Shown: one piece after another, positions 1 to 54,489 of the stretch
Numbering within the stretch: the stretch's first letter is position 1
Layout of the letters: each line of letters opens with the position of its first letter
Source: Anolis sagrei
Taxonomy: Eukaryota > Chordata > Lepidosauria > Squamata > Anolidae
DNA length: 64,000 nucleotides
Reading direction: 5' to 3'
Assembly (NCBI RefSeq): GCF_037176765.1
Contig: NC_090022.1
Location: 76,075,209 to 76,139,208, forward strand
Position numbers and translations under genes: made by a program
Notes under the pieces: generated by a model
The model's database searches: none
The model's input: the letters and a program-made list of their open reading frames with translations, nothing else
Told to the model about the DNA's origin: nothing

Positions 1-30236
<30,236 letters not shown>

Positions 30237-30449
30237 CCCCCCCGGGAAGCAGCAGCAGCAGCCGCAGGAGGAGGAGGAAGAGCCCAACCGCCGCCGCCTC
30301 AAACGGCCGACCCACAAGCCCTGCGCTGGGGCCCCCGAACCACGGCCCGCCCCGCTACTCCCGGCCTGCCCCGCGCCAACCTCCTCTCCGATCCCGGCGT
30401 GCCCCGCGCCAACCAGTCATCCGGCCAGCCAGAACCTCCCGTGTTTGGC

Positions 30450-30817
30450 GGCCCGGCATGCCTCGCGCGGGCTTCTATTTATTTACTTCCCGGCATGCAC
30501 CGCAGCAGCAGCAGCAGCAGCCCTTGCGCTTTTGCCCTGAGCGCCGGTAGGGGGCCGTGCGGGCGCCTCAATCAAGAGCGGCCAGGAAAGCAGGCCTGCT
30601 TCGCCCAGGGACGCCTCTGTGCTGGAGGAGAATGGATGCAGGTTGACCGCACTGTACCTGCCAGGCTTACTGCCCGGGACACGAGAGAAGCCTCCCACAT
30701 GGATGGTAAAACATCAGCCATCCCCTGGGGAACGGCCTTGCAGTCCTTTCCAATTCTCTCACACCAAAAGCAACTTGCAGTTTCTCAAGACGCTCCTGAC
30801 AGGAAAAAAACAAAAAC
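30450..30817 (+). repeat. GC-rich segment fused to a SINE tail, beside the KDM3B promoter
   Basis: Left part ('cttcccggcatgcaccgcag', 'cttgcgcttttgccctgagc') matches the insert in the 24.8-kb composite SINE. From 'ggacacgagagaagcctccc' it is SINE body and tail, ending 'cgctcctgacagg' plus an A-rich run. Points away from KDM3B. Confidence 0.75.
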
Positions 30818-30883
30818 CGCGGTGGAATCCTGGGAGCTGTAGTTTTATTCTAAGGTCTTTAGCCTACTCTTCTGAAGAGCATT
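30818..30883 (+). repeat. Left part of a split palindromic MITE
   Basis: 'ggtggaatcctgggagctgt' and 'ctaaggtctttagcctactc' belong to the 18.77-kb MITE family. The right part resumes at 32180, and the shared AAGAGCATT marks the break. Confidence 0.65.
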
Positions 30884-30898
30884 CGATAATAGTATGAA

Positions 30899-31322
30899 CA
30901 GGCCTGTAACCAGGGGGAGGGTTGAGGGGTTCTACCCCCCCCCCGCAATTTTTCAGGTTAAAAAAAAACCTGGTTTACTCATGAATTTTAACTGGTTAAC
31001 CAAATCCCCATGCTAAGTCTATGAGACGCAAAAAATTAAGAGTCCCTCCAGAACTGCAAGCACTATCTCAGGCAAATATCGACAATTAATTCACACTGTC
31101 ATTACTTGCAGCAATAGCAGATGTAGCGAAGCAACCAAGTGGGGGGGGGGGGGGTGTTGAATGCTCTCATTAAGGAGGCCAGACTTGGTGGAGGTGGTTG
31201 ACAGGGGCGGAGCGGCAGGCTATTGAAGGCAGCTCTGCCCCCTGCTGTGCTCTTTGCTTCAGCTTGAGCTAGGAGGCAGGTTTCAACCCCCCCCCCCAAT
31301 TTTTTTTCTGGCCACAGCCCTG
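30899..31322 (+). mobile_element. Non-autonomous hAT element with 8-bp target duplication
   Basis: Ends 'caggcctgtaaccag' and 'ctggccacagccctg' are inverted repeats, flanked by AGTATGAA on both sides (30891-30898, 31323-31330). The interior carries poly-C and poly-G runs. Confidence 0.88.
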
Positions 31323-31742
31323 AGTATGAAAGCTGCGTCCAGAAGCTCTGAGCCTTACACTCTTTCCGCTTTACTCCTCCGGGAGCGCTATTTGCGCAAC
31401 GCAAAACCGTACACAGATATTATAGAAGGAATGTAAGAATTCTTTAATGGTAAAACCCGAACCCTAAACCTAACCCTTAACCTAATCCTAACCCAAACTC
31501 TAATCCTAATGCAAACCCAAAACTTTACCCTAACCCTAGCCCCTAAACCTAATTCTAACCCTAATACTAACCCTTACCCTACCGCAAACCCTAAACCTTA
31601 CCCTAAACTTTATCCTAACCCTCCCCTCCTTTCTATCCTTCCACCAAATTGAAGAATATCCCCGCCCTCCCCTTCTCTTATTCACAACCACTGTTGCGGA
31701 ATGCGCGTAACACTCGGAGCTTCCGGATCCAGCTATCATACT
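31323..31742. repeat. Telomere-like (CCCTAA) array between inverted arms
   Basis: Roughly 31448-31625 is dominated by degenerate CCCTAA units ('accctaaacctaaccctt', 'aaccctaatactaaccctta'). Flanking arms 31323-31369 and 31696-31742 are inverted repeats: left 'agaagctctgag', right 'ctcggagcttcc'; about 37 of 47 positions agree by hand. Together they form one unit of about 420 bp. Confidence 0.75.
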
Positions 31743-31784
31743 CTCACTGAGCATTCATCAAGTCCCGCATATCACATGAGGTGT

Positions 31785-32179
31785 TCTGCAGAAGGCTGAG
31801 TGAAGGAAGATAGCTTTTGAACTGTGGTGTTGGAGGAAAGTTCTGAGAGTGCCTTGAACAGCAAAAATATCCAAGCAGTCCATATTCCAGGAAATAAAGG
31901 CCGACTGCTCATTGGAGGGAAGGATATTAGAAGCAAAGATGAAGTACTTTGGCCACATAATGAGAAGACAGGAAAGCTTAGAGAAGACAGTGGTGCTAGG
32001 GAAAATGGAAGGAAAAAGGAAGAGGGGCCGACCAAGGGCAAGATGGATGAATGGGATCCTTGAAGTGACTGGCTTGACCTTGAAGGAGCTGGGGGTGGCC
32101 ATGGTTAACAGGAGCTTTGGCATGGACTGACCCATGAGGTCACAGAGTCGGAAGCGACTGAACGAATGAACAACAACTA
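31785..32179 (+). mobile_element. RTE/BovB LINE 3' end
   Basis: Conceptual protein includes MKYFGHIMRRQESLEK and GKMEGKRKRGRPRARWMNGI, characteristic of BovB reverse-transcriptase C termini. The end is 'gaatgaacaacaac'. AAGAGCATT follows (32180-32188) and also occurs at 30875-30883. Confidence 0.88.
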
Positions 32180-32280
32180 AAGAGCATTGGTGCACCAAAA
32201 ATTACAGCTTCCAGGATTCCTTAGCATCCAGCCATGATAGTTAAAGTGGTGTCAAACTGCATTAATTCCACAGTGTAGAT
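32180..32280 (+). repeat. Right part of the split palindromic MITE
   Basis: 'cagcttccaggattcc', 'atgatagttaaagtggtgtc' and 'cacagtgtagat' complete the MITE whose left part is at 30.82 kb. Its last bases continue after the hAT insert ('gtgtaaatgtgcccc'). Confidence 0.65.
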
Positions 32281-32651
32281 CTGTGGTTCCCAACCTTTTT
32301 TTGACCAACATTAGTACCAAAAGGGTTACGAATCAGTTTTTGGTCAACTTTAGAAAATTGCATTGGATAGATCACATCAGCTCTAGTTTCTGATAACAGA
32401 ACATATGCCATCCAGTAGTCGCCATCTGCTCACCCACAGAAAACCATATAATAATCTAGAGCTGATGTGATAGTAATTTTTTGTGAGTAGTCAGCCTCCC
32501 CCCTCCCGACATCCTCGTTGCCTCGGCACTATAAGAGGGTTTCATGAGACCAGTCGCTCTCGTTGCCATATGGTTTCAAGGCAATGGTGTAGTAATGGTG
32601 AGGCCGCAGACCATATTTTCGTTCTTGGGGACCACAGGTTGGGAACCTCTG
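32281..32651 (+). mobile_element. Non-autonomous hAT element nested in the MITE end
   Basis: Ends 'ctgtggttcccaacc' and 'ggttgggaacctctg'. Flanks GTGTAGAT and GTGTAAAT match at 7 of 8 bases. Shares 'acattagtaccaaaagggtt' with the 17.76-kb element. Confidence 0.8.
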
Positions 32652-32784
32652 GTGTAAATGTGCCCCATGACCCTCCCCACTCCAGAGGCTACCGACTGCC
32701 CTTGGGAAGCTCACAAGACAGGAAAACCACAAACCCTTCTGAGTGTGTGCAACCCAGGTAATCCACACTGAAAGGCAATGCTAT

Positions 32785-32905
32785 CAAGACAACCCTAGAG
32801 TTGGAAGAGACCATGTGGGCCATCCAGTCCAACCCCCTGCTATGCACACAATCAATGCACCATCAACAAGGCACCCTCAACAGGTAGCCACCCAGTCACC
32901 AAATA
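32785..32905 (-). repeat. CR1 3'-end fragment
   Basis: 'agagttggaagagaccatgt' and 'gggccatccagtccaacccc' followed by the usual 'caatgcac' region; minus-strand sense. Confidence 0.65.
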
Positions 32906-33189
32906 TAGAAATGCCTTCATTTAAAAGATTGTAGTTAGTACTCAGTTTCCTTGTGAACACTGACAATGGGTAATAGTTTAGGGGCATACCTTAGATATTA
33001 AGATTTTGTATAGCTTTCATCATGATCTCAACTGAGATCTACACCCCATATAAATTGATCAAGGTTCTTATTTTTTGGGATGAAACATATTAGCTGTACC
33101 AACAGAAGAGATGGGCAAAAACAAGTTTATAGATTCCATAAATGCTAGCCAAATAAAGTAACATTTTGAAATGAGGAGACTCGTGACCA

Positions 33190-36100
33190 TAAAGGAAATA
33201 TTTATTAAAATATATTCAAGAAATTGTCATACTTCTAACAAAAGCCAGGAGAGAGTTGGAAGGGAGAAACATCTGTACAGGAAACAATGTTGGAAATGCT
33301 TTTACATGCTTTGTTGTTTAAGTTTCACAGTTTAGTTATTGTCTACAAAAATATATTTCTGAAACTCTGAGTCCTCTATTAAAAAAAGCTGGTCAGCAAC
33401 AGCAAACCTGACAAGCAGAATATACCTTAGGACAGAGTGAGCTCCTCCTGCAGATAATCTTGGCATGACCCAGGACACTCCTGCCTCAAATATTGGGAAA
33501 GTTGTTCTTTGGGATTAAGCTCCACATAACTTCTGAAGGAAGGCAATTGAAACATATCTTTTTATTTCTCTCTCTCTCTTCTCCCAAAATCCATAAAATT
33601 TGGAACGAGGAGTTGCACATTTATGTAATGTGAGAAAAGGATTACTGAATTACTATCTGGTGTCAGAAGAGAAATATGTTTGCATTTATGCTCAAGATTT
33701 TCTGCTTCCTAACTAGCAATACACCATGACGTGCATCCAGAGCACTTTTATCAACACTTGGCTACACCTGCTCTCCAGTGTAGAAGCCAGATTAACTAAA
33801 GAGTCTCAAATCTGATCAAGACCCTCAAGTAAAGCCACTCTGGTAATTTCAAAATGATGTTAATCCCAAATGTAGGTCAGTAATACTGGTTATTTTTGAG
33901 GTCTTAAGGCTTAAACTATGCTTCTTCAGCATTCAGAGACTGACACAACTCTACCATTGTTAAATATATTTATATACTGTATATGTTTTTATATGCCAAC
34001 CAGTCTGGTTTCTAAAGGAGAGGCTCAGTGCTAGCCAGCTGGGACCTTTTCCAATTTCTCTCCAGATGGAGGTTATACCTGAAAAGTTTTTAGAGGTATT
34101 CATGTGTAAAAATTAACTTGCTTACTAATATACGGCTGCCACTTTTAATTAAGCATATTTTACTCCCTGAACAGGCAATGTAACAGAGTGTGGTCATTCT
34201 GACAATTGGGGACCTGGATCAGAAATCTTATAAACTGAAAATAGGAACTGCCAAAGGCAAGTTCAGAAAAAGAAATTGCTGATGTACTCTGCTTACCATA
34301 CAATATGACGCTGCAGAAATCACTGTATAAATTCTCTTCAGAACAAATACTCAACCCATGGTTGCCAAACTGAGGAGCCAGTTTTAACACATTGAATAAG
34401 TAAATTAGTTTGCAAGATGCCAGTGGAACACGTCAATATCTTCTAGTATAGCAGGGTCCCATGTTTAGTAGAGAAGCATACTTCCTCATACGAAGGTCAG
34501 TATGTAACCAGTATCACAATATAAAATCCATTTTAGCCATGTATAAAAAAATTAAAAGGAAGACCTCTACACTCATCTGCTCTTCAGGGCTGTTGCTTCC
34601 TAAGTTCTGTGTCATTAAACCCAGTTTTCATACCCTCTCATTGTGGATTTCCTTGCCATCTCAGTCACAGCTAAACAAACCACAGATTATGAAAAAAGGA
34701 TTAGAAGCATAAATGTATATGTAAACATTGATATTACTCATTATGAATGAAGACTGTTGTGGCATCATAAAGTCAAAAACATACATTTCTGTGGAGTAGC
34801 AACATCTTTATCAAGTACAGGAATCCTAAAGTGTTTATACACACTTATCATTTTAGGATTATACTTCATATATCTGATGAAATGGGCCCTCTTATATGAA
34901 AGCTACTGCCATAACAAATACATCATTCTTTGAAGATGTCACAATCTTTTGTTGTATTTGTCACAACAGACTAATATAGTTATCCAATGGGATAAGAAAC
35001 TGGTGGTTTCAGTGTCAGTGGGAAGATTAATCTGTTCTGGGATTGAGACCATAGAGCTACCCATGGTGTTTAAACTATTTTGGGAATCAAGCTCAACACT
35101 TTGGATAGTTTATTTAAATTATCAGACTAAAACTTGATGTGGATTCATTGGCCAATGGCACAAAAGGTACCAGTTACCTTTACTTTAGATAGTTTCTGTT
35201 ATGTATCAGAATTTGAGTGCAATGAGATGAGAACTGGCAAAGAAATACGCGAAGACTTGAATGGCCCTCTGAAGAAGCACTTAATGTTACAGCCATCTGG
35301 AGTGCATGAAAAATGTGTTAAATGTTCTGTAGATTAAGTGTTTCCCTCAATACATGGCTTACAAAGGTAATAAATGTAGCCCACGTACAGCTGGCTAGCT
35401 TACCTACTACACAGCATCACTTTTTGAGGTCTGGTGCAGACATAATATAATGCAGAAACTTGAGTAGGGCTAACAGAGGAGTAGGAGGATATGGGATGAA
35501 ATGCTGTATTTTCTCTCACAGACTCATCCTGATTGCCTCTTTGCTCTGATTTAGACTTCAATCTGACCAATATTAATCCTTATCAAAGCAGGTATGAACT
35601 AAATTTTGAAATCAGGGAATATGGGAAATTCACATCCAAAGAGAGAGGCTAGAGCTGGAAGCCCATGATTCTCCACAGACCATTCCTAATCCTTTAACTT
35701 TTTGAGGATCTAGCATTATTATGTGCCTGCACCAACAGAAATGACAGATTTAGAACAGTTAGAGTACATTAAGTCCACAGACTAAATTAGAAACAAACAA
35801 AACTCAAGTTGTTACTTCCCCCCCTAATTCAAGCTCTTTAGAGTTGGAGGCTTCACTCAAAGGCTTCCCACATATTTACCGCCATACTTGGCACTAACGT
35901 CTGTTAGTGTGCCCCTCATGCACATATTATTAAAAACCCTGAGCAACCCAAGAGGTATGTAAATTTTAAATACATAGTCATAATCATCCAAGAGATTATA
36001 AAGCTGTTGTGCCTCCCATACTACCAGAGCCTACACCACACCAAACACTTCCAACTCACATTCTAACAAAAAAACACACTATCAGGGAACCATGTATCAT

Positions 36101-37893
36101 CTTAAGGAAAGAATCAAACCTGCATAATTTTAAAGAGTTCTTCCTCAACACTTGACTCACTTTAAAGAAGGAATGGGAATCATTCCACTTTCAGATATTG
36201 GTGGACTGCAACTTTAGCCAGTTTAGCCAATGCTGACAAATGCCAGAGGATGCAGTCCAACAATATTTGGAGGGTTGTATGACTCCTTTTCTAGGTTTAA
36301 AGGGTGCATATATCTGTCAGTGCTTTGCATTGGACCAAATCCTGAAAACGGTTGTAAGACTGTTTGGAGAATAACAGGAAGCTTGGAAACGCGCCAACCT
36401 ATTATTAACTTTAGCAGCAAACACATAATATAAGTGCTTACCACCCATTTTCTAAGATACTTGGCTGATATCTTCATTTGGAAAAAGAAAAGAAAAAGTG
36501 GATTCTACTCAGAAAAAAGAATTCCCATTCTTCATGCCAAAATTCTTCTCTTGCCTGTATTCTTACATATATTGGTTAAAAACCATATTGGTTTCATGGT
36601 CAAAAATTACTGTGAAGTCCAAGCAACACGACAAGGCGACTTTCCAACAGGAATAAATATTTCATTTCATGATGAAATATATGCTGTTAGGATTATGTTC
36701 CAGGGAAGAATCAATTTGCCCCTCAGTGGAAAAAAAAATCACCATCCTACTTCTGTCTCTAAAAAAAAAATTAAATGCCTGGTTTAAAACACATCCAAAT
36801 TAGAAAAAAACTTTAGAAACTACCACAAAATAGGCAATCTATTTTCTTTTTTGAAAAAGAACCTATGTGACTATCTGCAGGATTAAACAAGGAGTTTTGC
36901 CGAGTTAACAAGGACTCAATTCATAGAAAAGGGCAGAGGTAAGGAACATGACAATTCAGCACACACACCTGGGATATTTCACACTAGACAATGTCATAGG
37001 GAACAATCCTAACCTTGGCCTTTTACGAGATCGGTCAAAGAGATTATGTTAAATCCTAGGATTTCAGCTTGATCTGAATTGTAGCAAATTCGCACTATTT
37101 GTGTGCAAAGGATATACTGAAGTGCAGAGTTCTGATATTTGTTCTACCTCTCCAGAATGAGCTGAGCTCTCAATCCCTGAGCTGGGCCCAAATCTCAGTT
37201 GAACTTTCCTACAATTTTGTAAGCATCTTGTATGCTGAGACAATTCACCTGATTCTCAGTACATGCTCTGAACACAAATCACAATTCCTGGCAGAATTTC
37301 TAATTCATTCTTGCTTTTATAAAAAAAATTTATGCTTACTTTCCTTGCAAAAAATAACCCGGCAGCCATATCAATTAATAGCACATAGGCAGGAACAAAG
37401 CAGTAGGTGCCCATACCTGAGCAAGGACTGCCTTTCTTCTTTCCAAACAACCCACGTGTGGCTCACCACCCTCAGCACAGCTACAGCATTCTTTGTCACC
37501 TATACCTGAGACTTAGCTGACCGTCCACCTTAGAAGTCATTTTAAAATAATCCATGCCATCTTTGGACTTACTGGAGTTCTCAGTATTCAGCCAGGTACT
37601 GTTCTACTGCATATACCACCCATGGAGACATGTGCATGGGGACTGGACTTGTTTGTTAAAATAAATGTTACCAAGAGGATGAACATTCATTGCCCCAGAC
37701 AGGGAAAGAGATTCACCAAGAGATTCAAACCCAATCTGTTATAAAATACCTGCTTAAAGGCAAGAGCTAGAAATTTGCCAACAATGAAATGCATTCTCCT
37801 GTCCAGAGTGAACAGGAAACAGTCCAAGGGGTCACAATATGTCCTAAAACAGGAGGCCACTCCTGTTTTTGTATAATGGATGAAAAAGAGATG
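33190..37893 (-). other. Probable long 3' UTR and downstream region of the CtBP gene
   Basis: Downstream of the CtBP stop, about 4.7 kb with few recognisable repeats. A plus-strand TTTATT near 33202 gives AATAAA on the gene strand and could mark polyadenylation. The UTR length is a guess; no gene was seen here on either strand. Confidence 0.35.
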
Positions 37894-50476
<12,583 letters not shown>

Positions 50477-51149
50477 GGGACGCAGCGAGGCCAGCCCTTC
50501 AGCCTCTCACTCCCGGAGGAAGGAAGGGAGGAGGAAGGAAGGAAGGAAGGCAGCGGGAGGCGGCACAGCCTCAGGGAGCGAGGCGCGCCCCCGCCCTTCC
50601 TTCTCTCCCTCCCTCCCGCGCGGGCACGCGGAGAGTCGCGGCTCCCTCAGAAGGACGCGGCGGCGGCGGCGGCGGAGAGCAGACCAGACCAGGCCGGGCC
50701 GGCTCAGCGGGCCCACGGCGGAACTGGCCTCCCTCCCTGCTCTCTCTCTTCTCCTCCTCCTCCTCTTTCGCCGCCGGCCTCCAGAAAGGAAGCGGAAGGG
50801 CTGGGCCGCGCCCGCCGAGAACCCCACGCCCGCCGTCCGCACAAGCCGGAGCGCAACAGGCCGCGATGCCATAGAGTGGCGCCCAGAGCGACACACCCAC
50901 CTCCCCTCCCTCCCTCGCGAGCCCCTGCACTTCCGGTCGGCCTCCCTCGCCTTTCTCCGAGGCGGCCTCCGCGCTCTCTTGGAGCCTCTCCTTGGGAAGG
51001 GTTTGGGGCAGACACGCCCTAGGTGGAGGGCACCCTCTTGGCACGGCACCGCATTTGGGTGACTCACGTGTTAGCCTTGTTTCTGGGTATGTTTGGCCTG
51101 TTGACACTACCCCCCCCCCCGCAAAATCAGGTTCAGGTTTGTGAGATAC

Positions 51150-51216
51150 AGAGCACATGCCATCTACCAGTCGCCATCCGCTCGCCCACAAAAAATCGTG
51201 ATAACCATATCTAAGG
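51150..51216 (+). repeat. hAT element fragment
   Basis: 'gagcacatgccatctaccag' and 'tcgccatccgctcgccc' match the middle of the 32.28-kb hAT element. Confidence 0.6.
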
Positions 51217-51357
51217 GCCCTTCCACACAGTCCTATAACCCAGAATATCAAGGCAAAAAAATCCCACAGTATCTGCTTTGAACTGACTCCACACTGCCAT
51301 CTATTTCAGTTCAAAGCAGATACTGTGGGTTTTATTTATGCTGTATGGAAGGGGCCA
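51217..51357 (+). mobile_element. Palindromic MITE, 'GGCCCTTCCACACAG' family
   Basis: 'agggcccttccacacagtcc' pairs with 'gctgtatggaaggggcc'. The interior 'caaagcagatactgtgggtt' pairs with 'cccacagtatctgctttg'. Confidence 0.85.
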
Positions 51358-51572
51358 AAGAAACTACAAGAAAGGAGATTCCATCTGAACATTAGGAAGA
51401 ACTTCCTGATTGTGAGAGCCGTTCAGCAGTGGAACTCTCTTCTTTGGAAGCTTTTAAACAGAGGCTGGATGGCCATCTGTCAGGGAAGCTTTGAATGCAA
51501 TTTTCCTGCTTCTTGGCAGGGGGTTGGACTGGATGGCCCATGAGGTCTCTTCCAACTCTATGATTCCATGTT
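51358..51572 (+). repeat. CR1 LINE 3' end
   Basis: 'gaacattaggaagaacttcc', 'cagaggctggatggccatct', 'gggggttggactggatggcc' and 'cttccaactctatgattcc'. Directly abuts the MITE, which may have truncated it. Confidence 0.8.
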
Positions 51573-51732
51573 GTGGTCCATCCAATGCAATTTTCTGAAT
51601 CAACCCCCCGCCCCCCAAATGCCTAAAAACCCAATATCACGAAAAATATTGAATCTTCCCTGTTCTCCTCACCACTGTTTTAATACTGTGTGATCTGTTA
51701 TCTCCTTGGGAACAGAGCAATGACCAATCTTA

Positions 51733-52200
51733 ATAAAATAGTGAAGAGTAGAGACATCACACTGGCAACCAAGATCCACATAGTTAAAGCAATGGCATTC
51801 CCCATAGGAATCTATGGATGTGAGAGCTGGACCATAAGGAAGGCTGATAAGACGCTTTTGAACTGTGGCATTGGAGGGAAATTCTGAGAGCGCCTTGGAT
51901 CAGAAGATCAAACCAGTCCGTACTCCAGAAAATAATGCCTGGCTATTCACAGGAGGGAAGGATATTAGAGGCAAAGATGAAGCACTTTGGCCACATAATG
52001 AGAAGACAGGAAAGCTTGGAGAAGATAAGCATGCTGGGGAAAATGGAAGGAAAAAGGAAGAGGGACCGACCAAGGACAAGATGGATGGATGGTATCCTTA
52101 AAGTGACTGGCTTGACCTTGAAGGAGCTGGGGGTGGGAGCTCTGGCGTGGGCTGGTCCATGTGGTCACAAAGAGTTGGAAGTGACTGAACGAATAAACAA
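51733..52200 (+). mobile_element. RTE/BovB LINE 3' part
   Basis: Encodes TLATKIHIVKAMAFPIGIYG, CESWTIRKADK, MKHFGHIMRRQESLEK and GKRKRDRPRTRWMDGI. Ends 'gaacgaataaacaa', and CAATCTTA flanks both sides (51725-51732, 52201-52208). Longest BovB copy in the window; 5'-truncated. Confidence 0.88.
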
Positions 52201-52208
52201 CAATCTTA

Positions 52209-52370
52209 TCATTGTCTTCATGGGTTTTATTACTGAATGTTGTTTTATTTATTTGGAATTTAGTCTGTTGTTGTATTTTATGGCATTGAATGTTTGTCTT
52301 TTATGTTGTGAACCGCCCTGAGTCCCTATGGGGAGATAGGGCAGGATAGAAATAAAGTTTTATTTACACA
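52209..52370 (+). repeat. L2-type LINE 3' end
   Basis: 'tgttgtgaaccgccctgagt', 'ccctatggggagatagggca' and 'gaaataaagttttattt'. BovB inserted next to or within it. Confidence 0.7.
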
Positions 52371-52374
52371 GCTG

Positions 52375-54210
52375 TGTTGTTCTGTGGAGCAACATAATTG
52401 TACTTTTAAAATCCTGTTTTCATACTTTTGCTGTACCTACATGGTTGTGTTGTTCTCCTGCAGAGCAAAATAATGGCACTTTTAAAATCCTGCAGCAAGG
52501 TATATGTTATTCAAAAGTATGAAAAGGTTGCAGCTCCCTACTGTGAGTAGCTTGTTCTGGCTGAGAAGTTCCACCTGTTAGATTTCTGCCTCCTGCACAG
52601 GCTTTTAAAGGAGTGTGGTTTCTCAATTGAAGAACCATATTATATCTTGTGTCTTTTAATTAAAATTGTCTTTTCTTGTTGCTAGCAAAATATATGGGTT
52701 GCAGCACTACTGACAAGTAACTACATCAGAACAGGAACCACAATTAGATGGGGAAATTACCTTAAGCTCTACAAGAACAGCTGGCATTGGAAGTAGTCTC
52801 GCCATGACAGAAAGCTCCTTGCCAACTCCTGTGTGTAAGCAGTTGGGACACCTTTTTCTGGCAATAGAAGTAGCTTTCCCTTTATCGCCACTAGTCCACG
52901 CTGCTCCAAAAAGTGCCTTATACCAGCACATGGTGTTTATGCGCCTTCAACTTACATAAATCTTACACTGGAACATTATGTTGTCTTAAGTTGTGAAAAG
53001 TTTTAGTCCTTAAATGGGTGGAGATCAGGGAGGCCTCCAGATATTGAACTGAAACTCCCACAAGCCCTCAGCACATGGTGAGACATGCTGAAAGCTGCAG
53101 TTTAATATCCAGAGAACACCTGATTGCCTTCTTTGCCATGGGATAAAATTAAGCTTTACATCAGGGATGTGGAAAAGAATGCTACGTGACATCTTTAAGA
53201 CTGTTTTTCTAGGCTTCAAGCTCTTCAGTTTGCCTATTTTCTGCCAAAACACATACAAATTGCTTCTTTGAGAAGCTCAAGATACATTGCATGTTTTAAA
53301 TAGGCTGTAATGCTCACTGCACAGTAAGACATAAGAATACAAATTCTAGCCACCTGTTTTCTCTGGCTTCTTCCACACAGCTGTATAAAATCCACATTGC
53401 ACTGGATTATATGACAGCATGGACTCAGATAACCCAGTTCAAAACAGATATTGTGGATTATTTGCCTTGACATTCTGGGTTATATGGCTGTGTGGAAGGG
53501 CCCTGTGTTTTGGCACTCTAGGTAACTCCCAAAGGCTCCTAGGAGGAAACGACTGTTCTAGAGACCCACTGCGGGTACCCACCTTGGGCTTTATGTTCTG
53601 CCATTGGACATCACTTGAATTAGGAAGGAAAATACAGAAAATTACACCTATAATTTTTAGCTTTTACACTTGTCACTGTCTTTGTCCTCCATCTTGGCTA
53701 CTGTTTCTTTGTAACAAATCACAAGGAAGCAGATTTATTCGGCAAGCAAAATAATCTGGTAGGTGGAAGACCATAATTATTTCAAAATATGACCACAGGA
53801 TTTCTCCAACTCTACCCACTTCACTTTTTTCCATCCAGAGATGCTTATTACCTCACACTAGTCTTATCCTTATATGCAGGATTCGATCTCGAATGTGGTC
53901 CTTGCAGAATTTTACTCTTTCTGAGCTTCAGAGATTGGATCACATGAGACACTTGCCAAGATAGGTATAATGACTGCTGTCAAAGTTCTAGTTCTCTACA
54001 CCTTTTGGCAGTGCTCGACCATCCCATCAAGAGACACACCACACCCAGCAATTTCTTTTCTTTTTTAATACAAAAGAAACAAGCAGACAAAACCCCATTG
54101 GTCCCACCGCCACTTTCCCCTTATCCCCACCCTAATCCCTCGGCCCTCATCCAGGAGTGCAGCCATGTCCCGCTGCCAGTCCCAAGTCCGTTTTTCAAAA
54201 AGACATCCAA
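52375..54210. other. Region downstream of FAM53C, no further gene
   Basis: Apart from a MITE at 53.36 kb, unique sequence. A TTTATT near 53734 gives an AATAAA on the FAM53C strand and may end its 3' UTR. No gene seen between FAM53C and the CtBP promoter. Confidence 0.45.
53364..53507 (+). mobile_element. Palindromic MITE, third 'CTTCCACACAG' copy
   Basis: 'cttcttccacacagctgta' pairs with 'atatggctgtgtggaaggg'. More diverged than the other two copies. Confidence 0.75.
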
Positions 54211-54213
54211 CCC

Positions 54214-54489
54214 CTAGTTCTCCTCAATCAATGTTAGATCCAGGTCACTAAAGTCTGGCTGGAAAAGTGTTCTTTTGCTTGCTAAATTCCAGTTTAGTTG
54301 CCTTGCTGCTCGTACTGCCGATTCCTCTTCCTCCTCGTCCTCTTCTTCACTTTCACTAAGCACCTGGATGCAATTGCTGAGGGGACTGCATGGAGCTGAC
54401 GGTGCTTGTGGACTGCAGTCCAAGAGCCATGATGGATAGCCACTTTCTTCAGATTTGTCTAACTGACAGGCGCCTCCTGCAAATGGTTT
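54214..54489 (-). CDS. FAM53C: FAM53C last coding exon and stop
   Basis: KPFAGGACQLDKSEESGYPS to DLDLTLIEEN then TAG. The acidic run EEEDEEEEE and the C terminus match the family. The acceptor is tatag|AAACCA. Confidence 0.95.
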   Translation of the reverse strand, partial: KPFAGGACQLDKSEESGYPSWLLDCSPQAPSAPCSPLSNCIQVLSESEEEDEEEEESAVRAARQLNWNLASKRTLFQPDFSDLDLTLIEEN

